Source: Kitasatospora sp. NA04385
Lineage (GTDB): Bacteria > Actinomycetota > Actinomycetes > Streptomycetales > Streptomycetaceae
Direction: 5' to 3'
DNA length: 64,000 nucleotides
Assembly: GCF_013364235.1 (NCBI RefSeq)
Contig: NZ_CP054919.1
Coordinates: forward strand, 1,546,684 to 1,610,683
Shown here: positions 24,633 through 33,725 of the stretch, piece after piece
Numbering within the stretch: position 1 is the first letter of the stretch
Layout of the letters: each line of letters starts with the position of its first letter
Notes under the pieces: generated by a model
What the model was told of the DNA's origin: nothing
The model's database searches: none
Seen by the model: only the letters and a program-made list of their open reading frames with translations
Translations under genes and position numbers: made by a program

Positions 24633-24823
24633 CGCCCACCAGGGGCGGGCCCCGCCCCGGCGCCCGGGGCGGTCCGCGTCCGGATGCCCGCCGGGGCGAA
24701 TGGTCCGGTTTGTCAGGTGATGACCCTTTGCGATCTTCAGTACATCCGGACCCCCTATCATCTGCCCGCACCGGACCGTGCCCCCGGCCGCCGGACCACC
24801 CCACGAGCGAACAGGAAACCGCC

Positions 24824-24865
24824 ATGCTGAGCCCCCGAGAGACCTCCGCGGCGGGTGCCCGGTGA
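24824..24865 (+). CDS. 13-residue leader ORF overlapping uppP start
   Basis: ATG at 24824 with AGGAAA 5-10 bp before it opens a 13-codon frame (MLSPRETSAAGAR). Its TGA overlaps the GTG of uppP (GTGA). uppP itself lacks a ribosome site, so ribosomes finishing this leader could reinitiate at uppP. Whether the peptide matters or only the coupling is unknown. Confidence 0.5.
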   Translation: MLSPRETSAAGAR

Positions 24866-25707
24866 TCGACTGGTTCCACGCGGCCGTGCTCGGCCTGGTG
24901 CAGGGCCTGACCGAGTTCCTGCCGGTCTCCTCCAGCGCCCACCTGCGGGTCTTCTCCGCCCTGGCCGGCTGGGACGACCCGGGCGCGGCCTTCACCGCGG
25001 TGACCCAGCTGGGCACCGAGTCCGCGGTGCTGATCTACTTCCGCAAGGACATCGGCGCGATCATCAGGGCCTGGACGCTCTCCCTGTTCCGCGCGGAGTG
25101 GCGGCGCGACCAGAACGCGAAGCTCGGCTGGTACGTGATCATCGGCACGCTGCCCATCGGCATCCTCGGCAAGCTGTTCCAGGACACCATCGAGACCACC
25201 CTGCGCGACCTGCGGCTGATCGGCACCACACTGATCCTGTTCGGCGTGATCCTGGCCGTCGCCGACCGCTCCCGCGCCGTCCGCAACGCCCGCGGCATCG
25301 AGTCGCTGAACTTCAAGCACGCGCTGATCTACGGCGCCGCCCAGTCACTGGCCCTGATCCCGGGCGTCTCCCGCTCCGGCGGCACCATCAGCGCCGGCCT
25401 GTTCCTCGGCTACAGCCGGGAGGCCGCCGCCCGCTACTCCTTCCTGCTCGCCATCCCCGCCGTCCTCGCCTCCGGCGGCCTCGAACTCCTCAAGATCGGC
25501 GACGGCCCGGCCCCCGCCTGGGGGCCGACCATCCTGGCCACCCTGATCGCCTTCGCGGTCGGCTACGCCGCCATCGCCTGGTTCCTGAAGTACATCTCGC
25601 ACAACAGCTTCACGCCGTTCGTGATCTACCGAATCCTGCTCGGCATCACCATCATCGCCCTGGTCACCGCCGGCACCCTCGACCCGAACGCGGGCGCCGC
25701 GCACTGA
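24862..25707 (+). CDS. uppP: Undecaprenyl-diphosphatase UppP (BacA)
   Basis: A 281-residue protein with about eight membrane segments. Both catalytic motifs are intact: QGLTEFLPVSSSAHL (residues 14-28) and IPGVSRSGGT (166-175). The enzyme removes a phosphate from undecaprenyl diphosphate at the outer face of the membrane, recycling the lipid carrier used for peptidoglycan and surface glycans; overexpression gives bacitracin resistance. The GTG at 24862 has no Shine-Dalgarno sequence and overlaps the leader ORF stop. It supplies the carrier used by the glycan genes later in the window. Confidence 0.95.
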   Translation: MIDWFHAAVLGLVQGLTEFLPVSSSAHLRVFSALAGWDDPGAAFTAVTQLGTESAVLIYFRKDIGAIIRAWTLSLFRAEWRRDQNAKLGWYVIIGTLPIGILGKLFQDTIETTLRDLRLIGTTLILFGVILAVADRSRAVRNARGIESLNFKHALIYGAAQSLALIPGVSRSGGTISAGLFLGYSREAAARYSFLLAIPAVLASGGLELLKIGDGPAPAWGPTILATLIAFAVGYAAIAWFLKYISHNSFTPFVIYRILLGITIIALVTAGTLDPNAGAAH

Positions 25708-25846
25708 CCCGCCCCGACCGCCGTCCCGACGGGGACGGGGCGGCGGTCCGGGTCGAGCCGGAGCGCGGGGCGACCGGCCGCGGCGACACACCAGCGGCGC
25801 CGGAGATCGTTGCCACTCGATCTGACGTGCGATTAAATCCGGTGCC

Positions 25847-26296
25847 ATGACGCTCACTTGGAAACTGGTCGTGGACAGCGCCGACGCCCCCGCGCTCGCC
25901 GAGTTCTGGGCCGCCGCCCTCGGCTACGAGGTCGAGGACCCGACCGCCCTGATCGACACGCTGCTCGCCGACGGCCGCCTCCCCGCCGCGGCCGTGCTCG
26001 ACCGGGACGGCCGCAAGCTGTTCCGCGGCTACTCGGCCGTCCGCCACCCCGAGGACCCGTACGACCCGGTCAGCGGCATCGGCAAGGGCCGCCGCATCCT
26101 GTTCCAGCACGTCCCCGAGCCCAAGCAGGGCAAGAACCGGCTGCACGTCGACATCCACTCCGACGGTGAACTCGCCGCCGTGGTCGAGCGGTTGGAGAAG
26201 CTCGGGGCCACCCGCGTCGAGGAGCAGGACCAGGGGCCGGCCGGCCACTGGTGGGTGATGCGCGACCCCGAGGGCAACGAGTTCTGCGTCGCCTGA
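25847..26296 (+). CDS. VOC-superfamily (glyoxalase-like) protein
   Basis: A 149-residue protein with two beta-alpha-beta-beta-beta modules. It opens LTWKLVVDSADAPALAEFWA and has KNRLHVDIHSDGELAAVVERL in the middle and VMRDPEGNEFCVA at the end, the usual VOC pattern with a potential metal His in HVDIH and Glu near the C-terminus. Members include dioxygenases, glyoxalases and antibiotic-binding resistance proteins. No specific substrate is indicated. It converges on the ArsR-type gene 15 bp away. Confidence 0.85.
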   Translation: MTLTWKLVVDSADAPALAEFWAAALGYEVEDPTALIDTLLADGRLPAAAVLDRDGRKLFRGYSAVRHPEDPYDPVSGIGKGRRILFQHVPEPKQGKNRLHVDIHSDGELAAVVERLEKLGATRVEEQDQGPAGHWWVMRDPEGNEFCVA

Positions 26297-26311
26297 GCCG
26301 AAGAACCCCCC

Positions 26312-27343
26312 TCAACCCGCTCCCGGTCGCGGTCCCGGCCCCGGCCCCGGTCCCGGTCCCGGTCCCGCCACCAGCCGGTCGCCGAGCGCCGTGCGGTGGT
26401 AGAGCACCCGGCGCCCCAGCCTGGTCCGGTCGACCAGGCCGGTGTCGCGCAGGATCGCCAGGTGGCCGCCGACCGTGCCCACCGACTGGTCCAGCAGCAG
26501 GGCCAGTTCGCTGGTGGTGGCGGGCGTGTCCAGGTTCCGCAGGATCTGCGCCCGCCCGCCGCCGAGCAGCCGGGCCAGCGCCCGGCCGTCCCCGGCCCGG
26601 TTGCCGCCGTCCGCCCCGCCCTCCCCCGTCCCGCGCGCCGGGTACACCATCGCGAACGGGCGGCCCGGCGCCTCGCACAGCCAGGAGCTGCGCTGCGCGG
26701 TGACCGGGACGAACAGCATCCCGTCCGGCCCCACCACCCGGTCGCGCCCGGGCCGGTCGCTGAACCGGATCGCGTCCGCCCCGACCCAGGCGCTGGTCCG
26801 GTTCATCAGGTGCAGGGCGCGCGGCCAGCCGTGCGCGGCCAGCAGCCCGGCCCGGTGGGTGACGTCGCGCCGCAGGGCGGCCCGCCGGGCCGGCCAGTCC
26901 GCGGCCAGGTGCGCGTCCCAGAGCGCGCGGAACAGCTCGGCCGCCCGGGCGCCGTGGTCGCGGCCGGTGAGCCAGTCGAGCCGCTGCCCCGCCCAGGCGT
27001 GCGCCTGCGCGGCGCGCAGCCCGGCCACCGCCACCTCGTCCGGCACCCGCGCCACCTCGGCGAGTTCGGACTCCAGGCCGGTCTCCATCCCGCCGCCCGG
27101 CGGCAGCGTCAGGTGGTCCGGCAGGTACTTGGTCGCCGCGACCAGCTCCACCAGCCCCCGCGCGTACCCGTCCCCCGCCAGCCGGGCCAGGAACGCCGGA
27201 CGGTGCCGCTCCCACCAGGGCGCGGCCCACGGGTCGGCGTGCGGACGGGCCAACTGGACGGCCGCCGCCAGCGTCTCGGCGAACGGCGACAGCGCGAACC
27301 TGGAACGCGACAGCGCCAGCGAGTCCAACCGCAGCACGACCAC
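26312..27343 (-). CDS. ArsR-type winged-helix regulator with long N-terminal domain
   Basis: A 343-residue protein. Residues 1-240 are a helical domain found in actinobacterial ArsR-like regulators (DUF5937-like). The winged helix lies at about 255-325 (ILRNLDTPATTSELALLLDQ, SVGTVGGHLAILRDTGLVDR, GRRVLYHRT). The C-terminus is a Gly-Pro repeat encoded by a GGTCCC tandem array at about 26335-26372, which is slippage-prone. The gene is divergent from an MFS exporter 81 bp away, so it probably represses it. The ligand is unknown. Confidence 0.8.
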   Translation of the reverse strand: MVVLRLDSLALSRSRFALSPFAETLAAAVQLARPHADPWAAPWWERHRPAFLARLAGDGYARGLVELVAATKYLPDHLTLPPGGGMETGLESELAEVARVPDEVAVAGLRAAQAHAWAGQRLDWLTGRDHGARAAELFRALWDAHLAADWPARRAALRRDVTHRAGLLAAHGWPRALHLMNRTSAWVGADAIRFSDRPGRDRVVGPDGMLFVPVTAQRSSWLCEAPGRPFAMVYPARGTGEGGADGGNRAGDGRALARLLGGGRAQILRNLDTPATTSELALLLDQSVGTVGGHLAILRDTGLVDRTRLGRRVLYHRTALGDRLVAGPGPGPGPGPGPRPGAG

Positions 27344-27424
27344 GGCGACGCCCTCCCCTCAGGCACCTTTCGGTGGATCCCGAAACGATAGAGGCCCCGG
27401 CCCGCCGGCTCCCACACTCTGCGG

Positions 27425-28852
27425 GTGCTTCCACCACTCCTTCACCACCGCGCCTTCCGCCGCTTCCTGCTCGGCCGCGCGGTCTCCCTGCTCGGCAGTG
27501 CCATGGCCCCGGTCGCGCTGGCCTTCGCCGTCCTGGACGCGGCGGGCGGCCGGGCCGCCGACCTCGGCGCCGTGCTCGCCACCCGGATGCTCCCGCTGCT
27601 CGGCCTGATGGTGCTCGGCGGCGCGGTCGCCGACCGGCTGCCCCGGCGCACCGTCCTGGTCGTCACCCACCTCGGCGCGGGCCTCAGCCAGGGCGCGGCC
27701 GCCGCCCTGCTGCTCACCGGCCACTACGCGCTCGGCCCGTTCGCCGCCCTGGAGTTCCTGAACGGGGCGCTCACCGCGTTCACCTCGCCCGCCCTGCGCG
27801 GGGTGCTGCCCGAACTCGTCCCGAACGGGCAACTGCGCCCCGCCAACGCCCTGTTGGAGATGGCCGCGAACGGCAGCAAGCTGCTCGGCCCGCCGCTGGC
27901 CGGCCTGCTGGTCGCCGGGGCCGGGCCCGGCTGGGCGGTCGCCCTGGACGCGCTCGGCTACCTGCCCGCCGCGTACCTGCTCGCCCGCCTCCCGACCGGC
28001 CGGGCCACCGTCACCGCCCGGGCCGCCACCTCCACGACCGGCGCCACCTCCACCTCCACTACCGCCACCGACCGAGCCACCGTCACCGTCCGAGCCGCCA
28101 CCTCCACGACCGACGCCACCTCCACCACCACTACCGCCACCACCGCCCGGGCCGCCACCACCGCCCGGGCCGCCGCCCCTTCCGGCCTGCGCCGCGAACT
28201 GCGCGAGGGCTGGACGGTGTTCCGCCGCACCCGCTGGGTCTGGTGGACCACCTGGTCCTGCTGCGCCACCAACCTGCTGCTGGTCGGCCCCTGGCAGATC
28301 CTCGGCCCGCAACTGGCCGGGCCCGCCCTGTGGGGCGCCCTGCTCTCCGCCCGCGGCGCCGGACTGCTGCTGGCGAGCACCGCCGCCTACCGGCTGGCCC
28401 CGCGACGCCTGCTCGCCACCGGCCAACTCGCCGGTCTGCTGCTCCCGTTCCCGCTGCTCGCCCTGGGTCGGCACGCCCCCGCACCCTGGCTGCTCGCCGC
28501 CGCCCTCGGCTCCGGCCTCGGCCTGGCGCTGTCCGCCACCGCCTGGGACACCTCGCTCCAGGAACACCTGCCCGGCGGCGTCCTCTCCCGGGTCTCCGCC
28601 AACGCCGACGTGCTCTCCTACCTGGCCATCCCGCTCGGCCAGCTCGCCTGCAGCCCGCTCACCACCCGCCTCGGCGCCCCCGCCGTCGCCACCGCCGCCG
28701 CCCTCGCCCAGGGCGCGCTCACCCTGCTCCCGCTGCTCTCCCCCGCCGTCCGCCGCCTGCCGCACGGCGGCGCCCCGGCCCCCGCGCCCGGCCCGAGCCC
28801 GGTCACGAGTACCAGAGCAGCAGGCCGTGCCGGTAGCGGGCGGTGCGGGTGA
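27425..28852 (+). CDS. MFS transporter with Thr/Ala-rich insert in the central loop
   Basis: A 475-residue protein with twelve hydrophobic segments. It opens HHRAFRRFLLGRAVSLLGSA, typical of the MFS_3/enterobactin-exporter-like group, and motif A is GGAVADRLPRRTVLV. The central cytoplasmic loop (about 196-257) holds two near-identical ~24-residue Thr/Ala-rich units, starting RATVTARAATSTTGATSTS and RATVTVRAATSTTDATSTT, and then a third partial one. The GTG start at 27425 has no clear ribosome site and may be leaderless. It is divergent from the ArsR-type regulator. The last 50 bp overlap the DUF1877 gene on the other strand. Confidence 0.85.
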   Translation: MLPPLLHHRAFRRFLLGRAVSLLGSAMAPVALAFAVLDAAGGRAADLGAVLATRMLPLLGLMVLGGAVADRLPRRTVLVVTHLGAGLSQGAAAALLLTGHYALGPFAALEFLNGALTAFTSPALRGVLPELVPNGQLRPANALLEMAANGSKLLGPPLAGLLVAGAGPGWAVALDALGYLPAAYLLARLPTGRATVTARAATSTTGATSTSTTATDRATVTVRAATSTTDATSTTTTATTARAATTARAAAPSGLRRELREGWTVFRRTRWVWWTTWSCCATNLLLVGPWQILGPQLAGPALWGALLSARGAGLLLASTAAYRLAPRRLLATGQLAGLLLPFPLLALGRHAPAPWLLAAALGSGLGLALSATAWDTSLQEHLPGGVLSRVSANADVLSYLAIPLGQLACSPLTTRLGAPAVATAAALAQGALTLLPLLSPAVRRLPHGGAPAPAPGPSPVTSTRAAGRAGSGRCG

Positions 28853-29303
28853 GGTAGCGCAGCAGGTCCGCGTGGTGGGCGGCGAGGTGGTCGAGGGCGG
28901 ACGCGTCCCGGGACCACAGGCCGGTCGGGTAGACCTCGGCGGCGGCCAGGTCGGCGGGGGTGAGGCCGTCGGCCAGGACGTCGAAGGGCACGGCGGCCAG
29001 CTGCCGCGCGGCGTCCGCCACCCGGTCCGGGGGCAGCAGGAACGGCGGGCCGTAGCCCCAGTCCTCGTCCCCGGGCAGGACGTCGCCGCCGTGGACCACC
29101 TCGGTCGGGAGGCCGTGCCGGGCGTACAGGTGGGCCAGGCCCGCCCAGGCCTTGCCGGTGTCGTGGAAGCGCAGCTCGGCGGGGCCGCGCCCGCGTTCCA
29201 GCGCGGCCTGCTCGGCCTTGAACTCCCTGGCCCAGCCGGGCTCTTCACGGGCCCGGACGAGTTCGGCGGGGGCCAGTCGCAGGTAACTGCCGATGATGCT
29301 CAC
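28803..29303 (-). CDS. DUF1877 family protein
   Basis: A 166-residue protein beginning with the family hallmark MSIIGSYLRLAPAELVRARE. It then has a helical middle with FHDTGKAWAGLAHLYARHGLP, GGDVLPGDEDWGYGPP, and LDHLAAHHADLLRYLTRTAR near the end. DUF1877 (PF08974, YfbM-like) has no established function. Its 3' end overlaps the end of the convergent MFS gene by 50 bp. Confidence 0.9.
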   Translation of the reverse strand: MSIIGSYLRLAPAELVRAREEPGWAREFKAEQAALERGRGPAELRFHDTGKAWAGLAHLYARHGLPTEVVHGGDVLPGDEDWGYGPPFLLPPDRVADAARQLAAVPFDVLADGLTPADLAAAEVYPTGLWSRDASALDHLAAHHADLLRYLTRTARYRHGLLLWYS

Positions 29304-29335
29304 GGGCCGTCATCCTGGCAGCCGCCACCGACGGA

Positions 29336-30094
29336 TCAGGCGGAGGGCGACTTCCGGCGGCGCAGCGCCAGGACGATCAGCGCGGCCAGCACGGCGACGC
29401 CCGCGATGCTGCCGAGCACGACGGCGGTGGTGCCGGTGCCGTCCTCGCCGTCCTTCGGCGCGTCGGCGACGGCGACGGTGGGCACGGCGGTCGGGGCGGC
29501 GGGAGCGGACGCCGAAGCCGACACGGAAGCCGAAGCGGAGGCGGAGGCGGAGGTGGAGGCGGAAGCCGAGGCCGACGCGCCCGCCGCCGCCAGCGGGGTC
29601 GCGCCGGGGGCGGCCGGGCGCAGGGCCAGCGTCGGGGCGGGGTGCTCCGGCTTGGTGTCGCCCTGCGGGAGCTCGATCCAGCGGTCGGTGTGGCCGTCGG
29701 AGTAGTCGACCAGGGTCTTGAAGACCAGCGAGGCGGCGTCGGGCAGCTGCCGGACCTTGACCGTCCAGTCGGCGGCCGCGCCGGGCGCGAGGGCCGGGCC
29801 GGCCACCGCGTAGCCGTCGGCGGTGGGGGTGAGCGTCCAGCCGTCGGGGGCCTTGACCAGGGTGACGTCGGCGGGGGCCAGCCCGGTGGGCAGCACGACC
29901 TTGACGTCGGCGATGCCCGCCGTGGAGGACTCGCCCTCGGCGGAGAAGGCCACCTCGGCGTCGACCGCGAGCGCCTGCGCGCTCGGCGACTCGACCTCGA
30001 CGTGCGCGGCGGCGGTGCCGGCCGCGCCGAGCAGCAGGCCCAGGGCGAGGGCGGCGGGTACGGCGAACCGGCTGGACACTCGTGAGCGCTGCAT
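29336..30094 (-). CDS. YcnI-domain (DUF1775) membrane-anchored protein
   Basis: A 252-residue protein. A signal peptide (FAVPAALALGLLLGAAGTAA) ends before HVEVESPSAQAL, which places a histidine at the mature N-terminus as in YcnI proteins that bind copper there. The YcnI domain runs to about residue 150 (LVFKTLVDYSDGHTDRWIEL). A Ser/Ala dipeptide-repeat linker follows, then a transmembrane helix and RRRKS, fixing it to the outer face of the membrane. YcnI homologues are linked to copper handling, often next to copC/D, which are absent here. I use the ATG at 30094. Confidence 0.85.
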   Translation of the reverse strand: MQRSRVSSRFAVPAALALGLLLGAAGTAAAHVEVESPSAQALAVDAEVAFSAEGESSTAGIADVKVVLPTGLAPADVTLVKAPDGWTLTPTADGYAVAGPALAPGAAADWTVKVRQLPDAASLVFKTLVDYSDGHTDRWIELPQGDTKPEHPAPTLALRPAAPGATPLAAAGASASASASTSASASASASVSASASAPAAPTAVPTVAVADAPKDGEDGTGTTAVVLGSIAGVAVLAALIVLALRRRKSPSA

Positions 30095-30104
30095 GGCAGG
30101 CACC

Positions 30105-31531
30105 CTACCGGTCCCGCGCGGTCAGGCGGCCGCGCACGGCGGCGTGCACCTCGGCCTCCTCGGCCGGGTCGGCGGCGAGTCTGCGCAGCCGTTCGAGGAC
30201 CCGGACGTCGCCGGTGGTGGTGACGTGGGTGGCGGCCAGCTCGCGGGTGGACTCCTCGCAGTCCCACAGGCACTCGACGGCCGGACCGGCCCCGAAGTTG
30301 GGATCGGTGACGGCGAGCGCCTGGGCGGCGCGGCCGCGCAGCTCGGAGGAGGCGGCCTCGCCGTAGACGTGCCGCAGGGCGGGGACGGCGGCGGCGGCGT
30401 GCAGCCGGCCGACGCCGTCGACCAGGCTGCCGAGGGCGGCGCCGGTGACGCCGTTCAGCGAGATCCACTGGTGCAGCCCGGCGACGACCAGCGGGGCGTC
30501 GGCGGGCTCGCCGGCGTCCGCCAGCAGGCGGACGGCGGCCTGGGCGAGGGCGCTGTCCGCGCCGCCGGTCGCCGGGTCGGCCCAGCGGCGGGCGTGCGCG
30601 AGCGCCTCGGGACCTCGCATCCGGCCGAGCAGCTCCAGCGAGGCGCGGACCACCCGGTGGTCCAGGTCGGCGGCGGCGGCCTCGATCAGCCCGGCGGCGG
30701 CCGGGTCGCGCTGTTCGACGAGGTGCCGGAGCGCGGCGCAGCGGGCGCCGGGCGGACCGTACCCGGCGGCGTCGTGCAGCAGCGGCGCGTCCTCGGGCGG
30801 ACGACGGCGGTGAGGCAGCGGGCGGCCGCGGCGGGGCGGCGGGCCAGCGCGTCGGGTGCGCCGCTGTCGCCCTGGTCGGCCCAGGCCAGCACGTCGGCGG
30901 TGGACCAGCCGGGGGTGACGCCGGGGCGGGCCAGCTGGCGCTGCCACAGGTCGAACGGGGACTGCTCGGCGGCCGCGGCGACCCGCGGGTGGTGGGCGGC
31001 CCACAGCCGCCACACCCGCGGCTCGTAGGCGGCGCGGACGGCTTCGCGCAGTTCGGCGTCGCCCTCCGGGTCGGCCGGGAAGCGGTCGAGGACGGCGGGG
31101 GCGAGGGCGAGCAGGGCCTCGTCGGTGTCGCGCAGGGCGAGCTCGTCGAGGGCCCAGGCCCAGTTGGTTCCGGTGGTGGTGTAGGCGCGCAGCAGGTCGA
31201 GGGCGTCGCGGCGGCCGTAGCCGGCGAGGTGGCCCAGTACGGCGAGGGCGAGGCCGGTGCGGGCCTCGTCGGTGTCGAGGCTGTCCTCGGGCGAGTGCAG
31301 GTGGAGCTCGATGCCGGTGAGGGGGGCTTCGAGCTCCATGTAGAGCCGCGCGTAGTACAAGGAGCGGTTCTCGACCTGCCAGTCGGCGCGGGGGTCGTTG
31401 GTGACGCAGGTCTCGACGGCGGCGATCGCCTCGTCGCGGTCTGCGGCCAACGCATGCAGCTGCCCGTCTCCGCGGCCCCTCTGGAGGAGGCCGAGGAGGC
31501 TGGCGCTGGGCGCTATCACTGGCTCGAACAT
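30105..31531 (-). pseudogene. HEAT-repeat protein gene with a single-base frameshift
   Basis: Two overlapping frames share one protein. From the ATG at 31531 the first frame runs to about 30800 (MFEPVIAPSASLLGLLQRG ... RRPAAAARCLTAVV). The second continues RPPEDAPLLHDAAGYGPPGA to ARDR at 30105, with HEAT-like helices (RVVRASLELLGRMRG, SELRGRAAQALAV). Adding one base to the GGG at 30795-30797 restores a single ~475-residue protein. The cause is either a sequencing error or a recent mutation; both halves keep clean codon bias, so decay is not old. Function is unknown; it probably scaffolds other proteins. Confidence 0.75.
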
Positions 31532-31798
31532 GAGGTCAGCATCCGTTGCGGCGGTCGTCGTGGCAACGGGATTTCCGTCGCCGGGGTCGGTTGGCACAGC
31601 TCAGGCGCCCGGGCGCCGGAATCACCGAAGGTTACCGCCTGGGTGAGCGATCTGCACACAGGGCAACGGATTTCCGCAGCGTGACGGTACCGGGCCGGGC
31701 CCGTGCGTACCGGATCGACCCCTTCCGCAACGACAGGTGGGTTCGGGCACGAATCGGATCGGCCCGCCGCCGGGAAAGGGCCGCGGGCCGATGTCCCC

Positions 31799-33283
31799 TC
31801 AGACCGTCCGGGGGCTCCTGGGGGCGGGCAGGGCGGCGTGGATCTGCTCGCGGAGCTCGGCCACCGCGGGCAGCCCCCGGTAGCGGGTGGAGAGCCGGTA
31901 CATCTCGCGCAGCCGGTCCCAGGTGCGCTTGGAGGAGGTGTCGTTGATCGAGGCCAGGGCGAGTTTGGCCTGCACCTGGGCCTCGTCGGGCTCGCCGGAG
32001 ATCCAGTGGATGGAGGCCAGGGTGATCCGGTCGAGCAGCGCGGAGCGTTCCCGGCCGGTCTCCTGGCGCAGCCGGATCGCGGCCTGGGCGTGCCGGACGG
32101 CGAGCGGGACGGCGCCGGGGTCGTGCTCGGCCAGGGTGCGGTAGACCAGGGCCTGCATGCCGTGCAGCTCGGCCTCGTTGAACAGCTGCATCCAGCTGGG
32201 GGCGGGTTCGGCGGCCTCCTGGACGAAGAGCTCCTCGGCCTCGCCGAGCACCCGGCGGGTGGCCTCGGAGCGGCCGAGCGAAGCCTGCGCCCAGGCTTCG
32301 ACGGTGTGCAGCATGGCCCGGGTGCGCGGCTGGGTGCCGGCCTGCGGGCCGGCGCTGGCGTTGGCGAGCTGCATGAGTTCGAGCGCGTCGTCGGCCCGGC
32401 CGAGGTGGAGCATCTGGCGGGCCGCGCGGGAGATCGCCTCGCCGGCCCGGGGGCGGTCGCCGGCCTCCCGGGCGGACTGCGCGGCGATGACGAAGTAGCG
32501 CTGCGCGGTGGGTTCGAGTCCCACGTCGTGGGACATCCAGCCGGCCAGCACCGCCAGGTTGGCGGCGACCGTCCACAGCCGGCGCTCCAGCGCGGCCGGG
32601 TGGCCGTGGGTGAGCAGGCCGCCGACCTCGTTCAGCTGGCCGACCACGGCCTTGCGCTGGAGCCCGCCGCCGCGCGAGGCGTCCCAGGCCCGGAACACCT
32701 CGACGGCGCGTTCCAGGGCGGCGACCTCCTCGTCGCCGACCGGCCCGGGTTCGTAGACGTCGAGGACGGGGCGCGGCCCGCCCTGGGCGACGACGTGGCG
32801 GGGGCCGGGGCGGCCGGCCGCCTCGGCGACGGCCCCGCCGGTGAGCCAGTCGTGCAGGTTGTCGGCGATGACCGCGCCCGCCGCGAGGGCGGCCGAGGCG
32901 CCGACCAGTCCGCGTCTGTTCAGCATGAGGTCCATTCCCGTGAACTCGGTGAGGACCGCGGCCGTCCGATCCGGTGCCCAGGGCTCCTTCGGCGGTGCTG
33001 CGCTGCTGCCGGACCTGGTGGGCCGGTGTCGTTCGAGACCAAGGTCCTCGGTGGTGACGACACGGCCGAGCCGCTCCGTGAACACGGCGGCCAGCACCCT
33101 CGGCACCGGGTCGCGCGGGATCTCGCCCTGCTCGATCCAGCGCCGGACCCGGGAGGTGTCGGTGGACAGCTGCTGCTCGCCCAGCGCGGCACCCCGCCGG
33201 TTGACCAGCCGGGCCAGCTCGCCCTTGGACCATCCGGTCAGGGCGAAGTGGTCGGCCAGTCTGGTGTTCGGCCCCTTGCTCAA
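31799..33283 (-). CDS. NsdA-like regulator with TPR domain
   Basis: The protein has 494 residues from the TTG at 33283 (preceded by GGGGG). Its N-terminus, LADHFALTGWSKGELARLVN followed by TDTSRVRRWIEQGEIPRDPVP and RVVTTEDLGL, closely follows NsdA of Streptomyces coelicolor, a negative regulator of sporulation and antibiotic production. LMLNRRGLVGASAALAAG near residue 130-150 is also shared. The C-terminal ~300 residues are TPR-like. The assignment is to the family; several paralogues exist per genome. Two direct repeats TTCGCCAGGG lie upstream. Confidence 0.8.
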   Translation of the reverse strand: MSKGPNTRLADHFALTGWSKGELARLVNRRGAALGEQQLSTDTSRVRRWIEQGEIPRDPVPRVLAAVFTERLGRVVTTEDLGLERHRPTRSGSSAAPPKEPWAPDRTAAVLTEFTGMDLMLNRRGLVGASAALAAGAVIADNLHDWLTGGAVAEAAGRPGPRHVVAQGGPRPVLDVYEPGPVGDEEVAALERAVEVFRAWDASRGGGLQRKAVVGQLNEVGGLLTHGHPAALERRLWTVAANLAVLAGWMSHDVGLEPTAQRYFVIAAQSAREAGDRPRAGEAISRAARQMLHLGRADDALELMQLANASAGPQAGTQPRTRAMLHTVEAWAQASLGRSEATRRVLGEAEELFVQEAAEPAPSWMQLFNEAELHGMQALVYRTLAEHDPGAVPLAVRHAQAAIRLRQETGRERSALLDRITLASIHWISGEPDEAQVQAKLALASINDTSSKRTWDRLREMYRLSTRYRGLPAVAELREQIHAALPAPRSPRTV

Positions 33284-33725
33284 CTGAAGCCCCCAGGATC
33301 CTCGGCTGGTCACCGACCCTAATGGCTCTGTCACTTGCCAGGCGACCATTCGCCAGGGTTCGCCAGGGTGCGCTACGTGGTGTGCCAGTGCCGTTCGGGT
33401 GTCAGGTAGGTATGCGCCACCCCGGCTTCGCACCGGAACGGCCCCCGACCGGCCCGGACCTGGTTCCGACGGTACGTCAGGAGGCCGTCCGGGAGCGGCG
33501 TTCCGGGGGGTGGCGCGACCGGGTGGCGCGGGGGCGCCGGGCAGGGCGCGGTGGGTACGGGACGGACGCACTCCCCAGGGTGCGGGCGGTTCCGGCGCAC
33601 CGCAGGCCGTGCCCGGCGCCCCCGCCCCACCCGGCGGCCCGGCCCCCGTGGACCCGGGCCCCCGCAGCTCACCGCTGCGCCGCTTTCCGCTGTGCCGCCG
33701 GTCAAGGAAGGACCCTCACCAGCCC
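33284..33725. other. Intergenic region between NsdA-like and phosphotransferase genes
   Basis: It contains divergent promoters. Near the NsdA-like gene, TTCGCCAGGG is directly repeated at 33349-33358 and 33359-33368, with a related TTGCCAGGCG at 33335-33344. The rest is G+C-rich without a credible gene. AAGGAAGGA at 33704-33712 is the ribosome site for the downstream gene, at a rather long distance. Confidence 0.5.
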
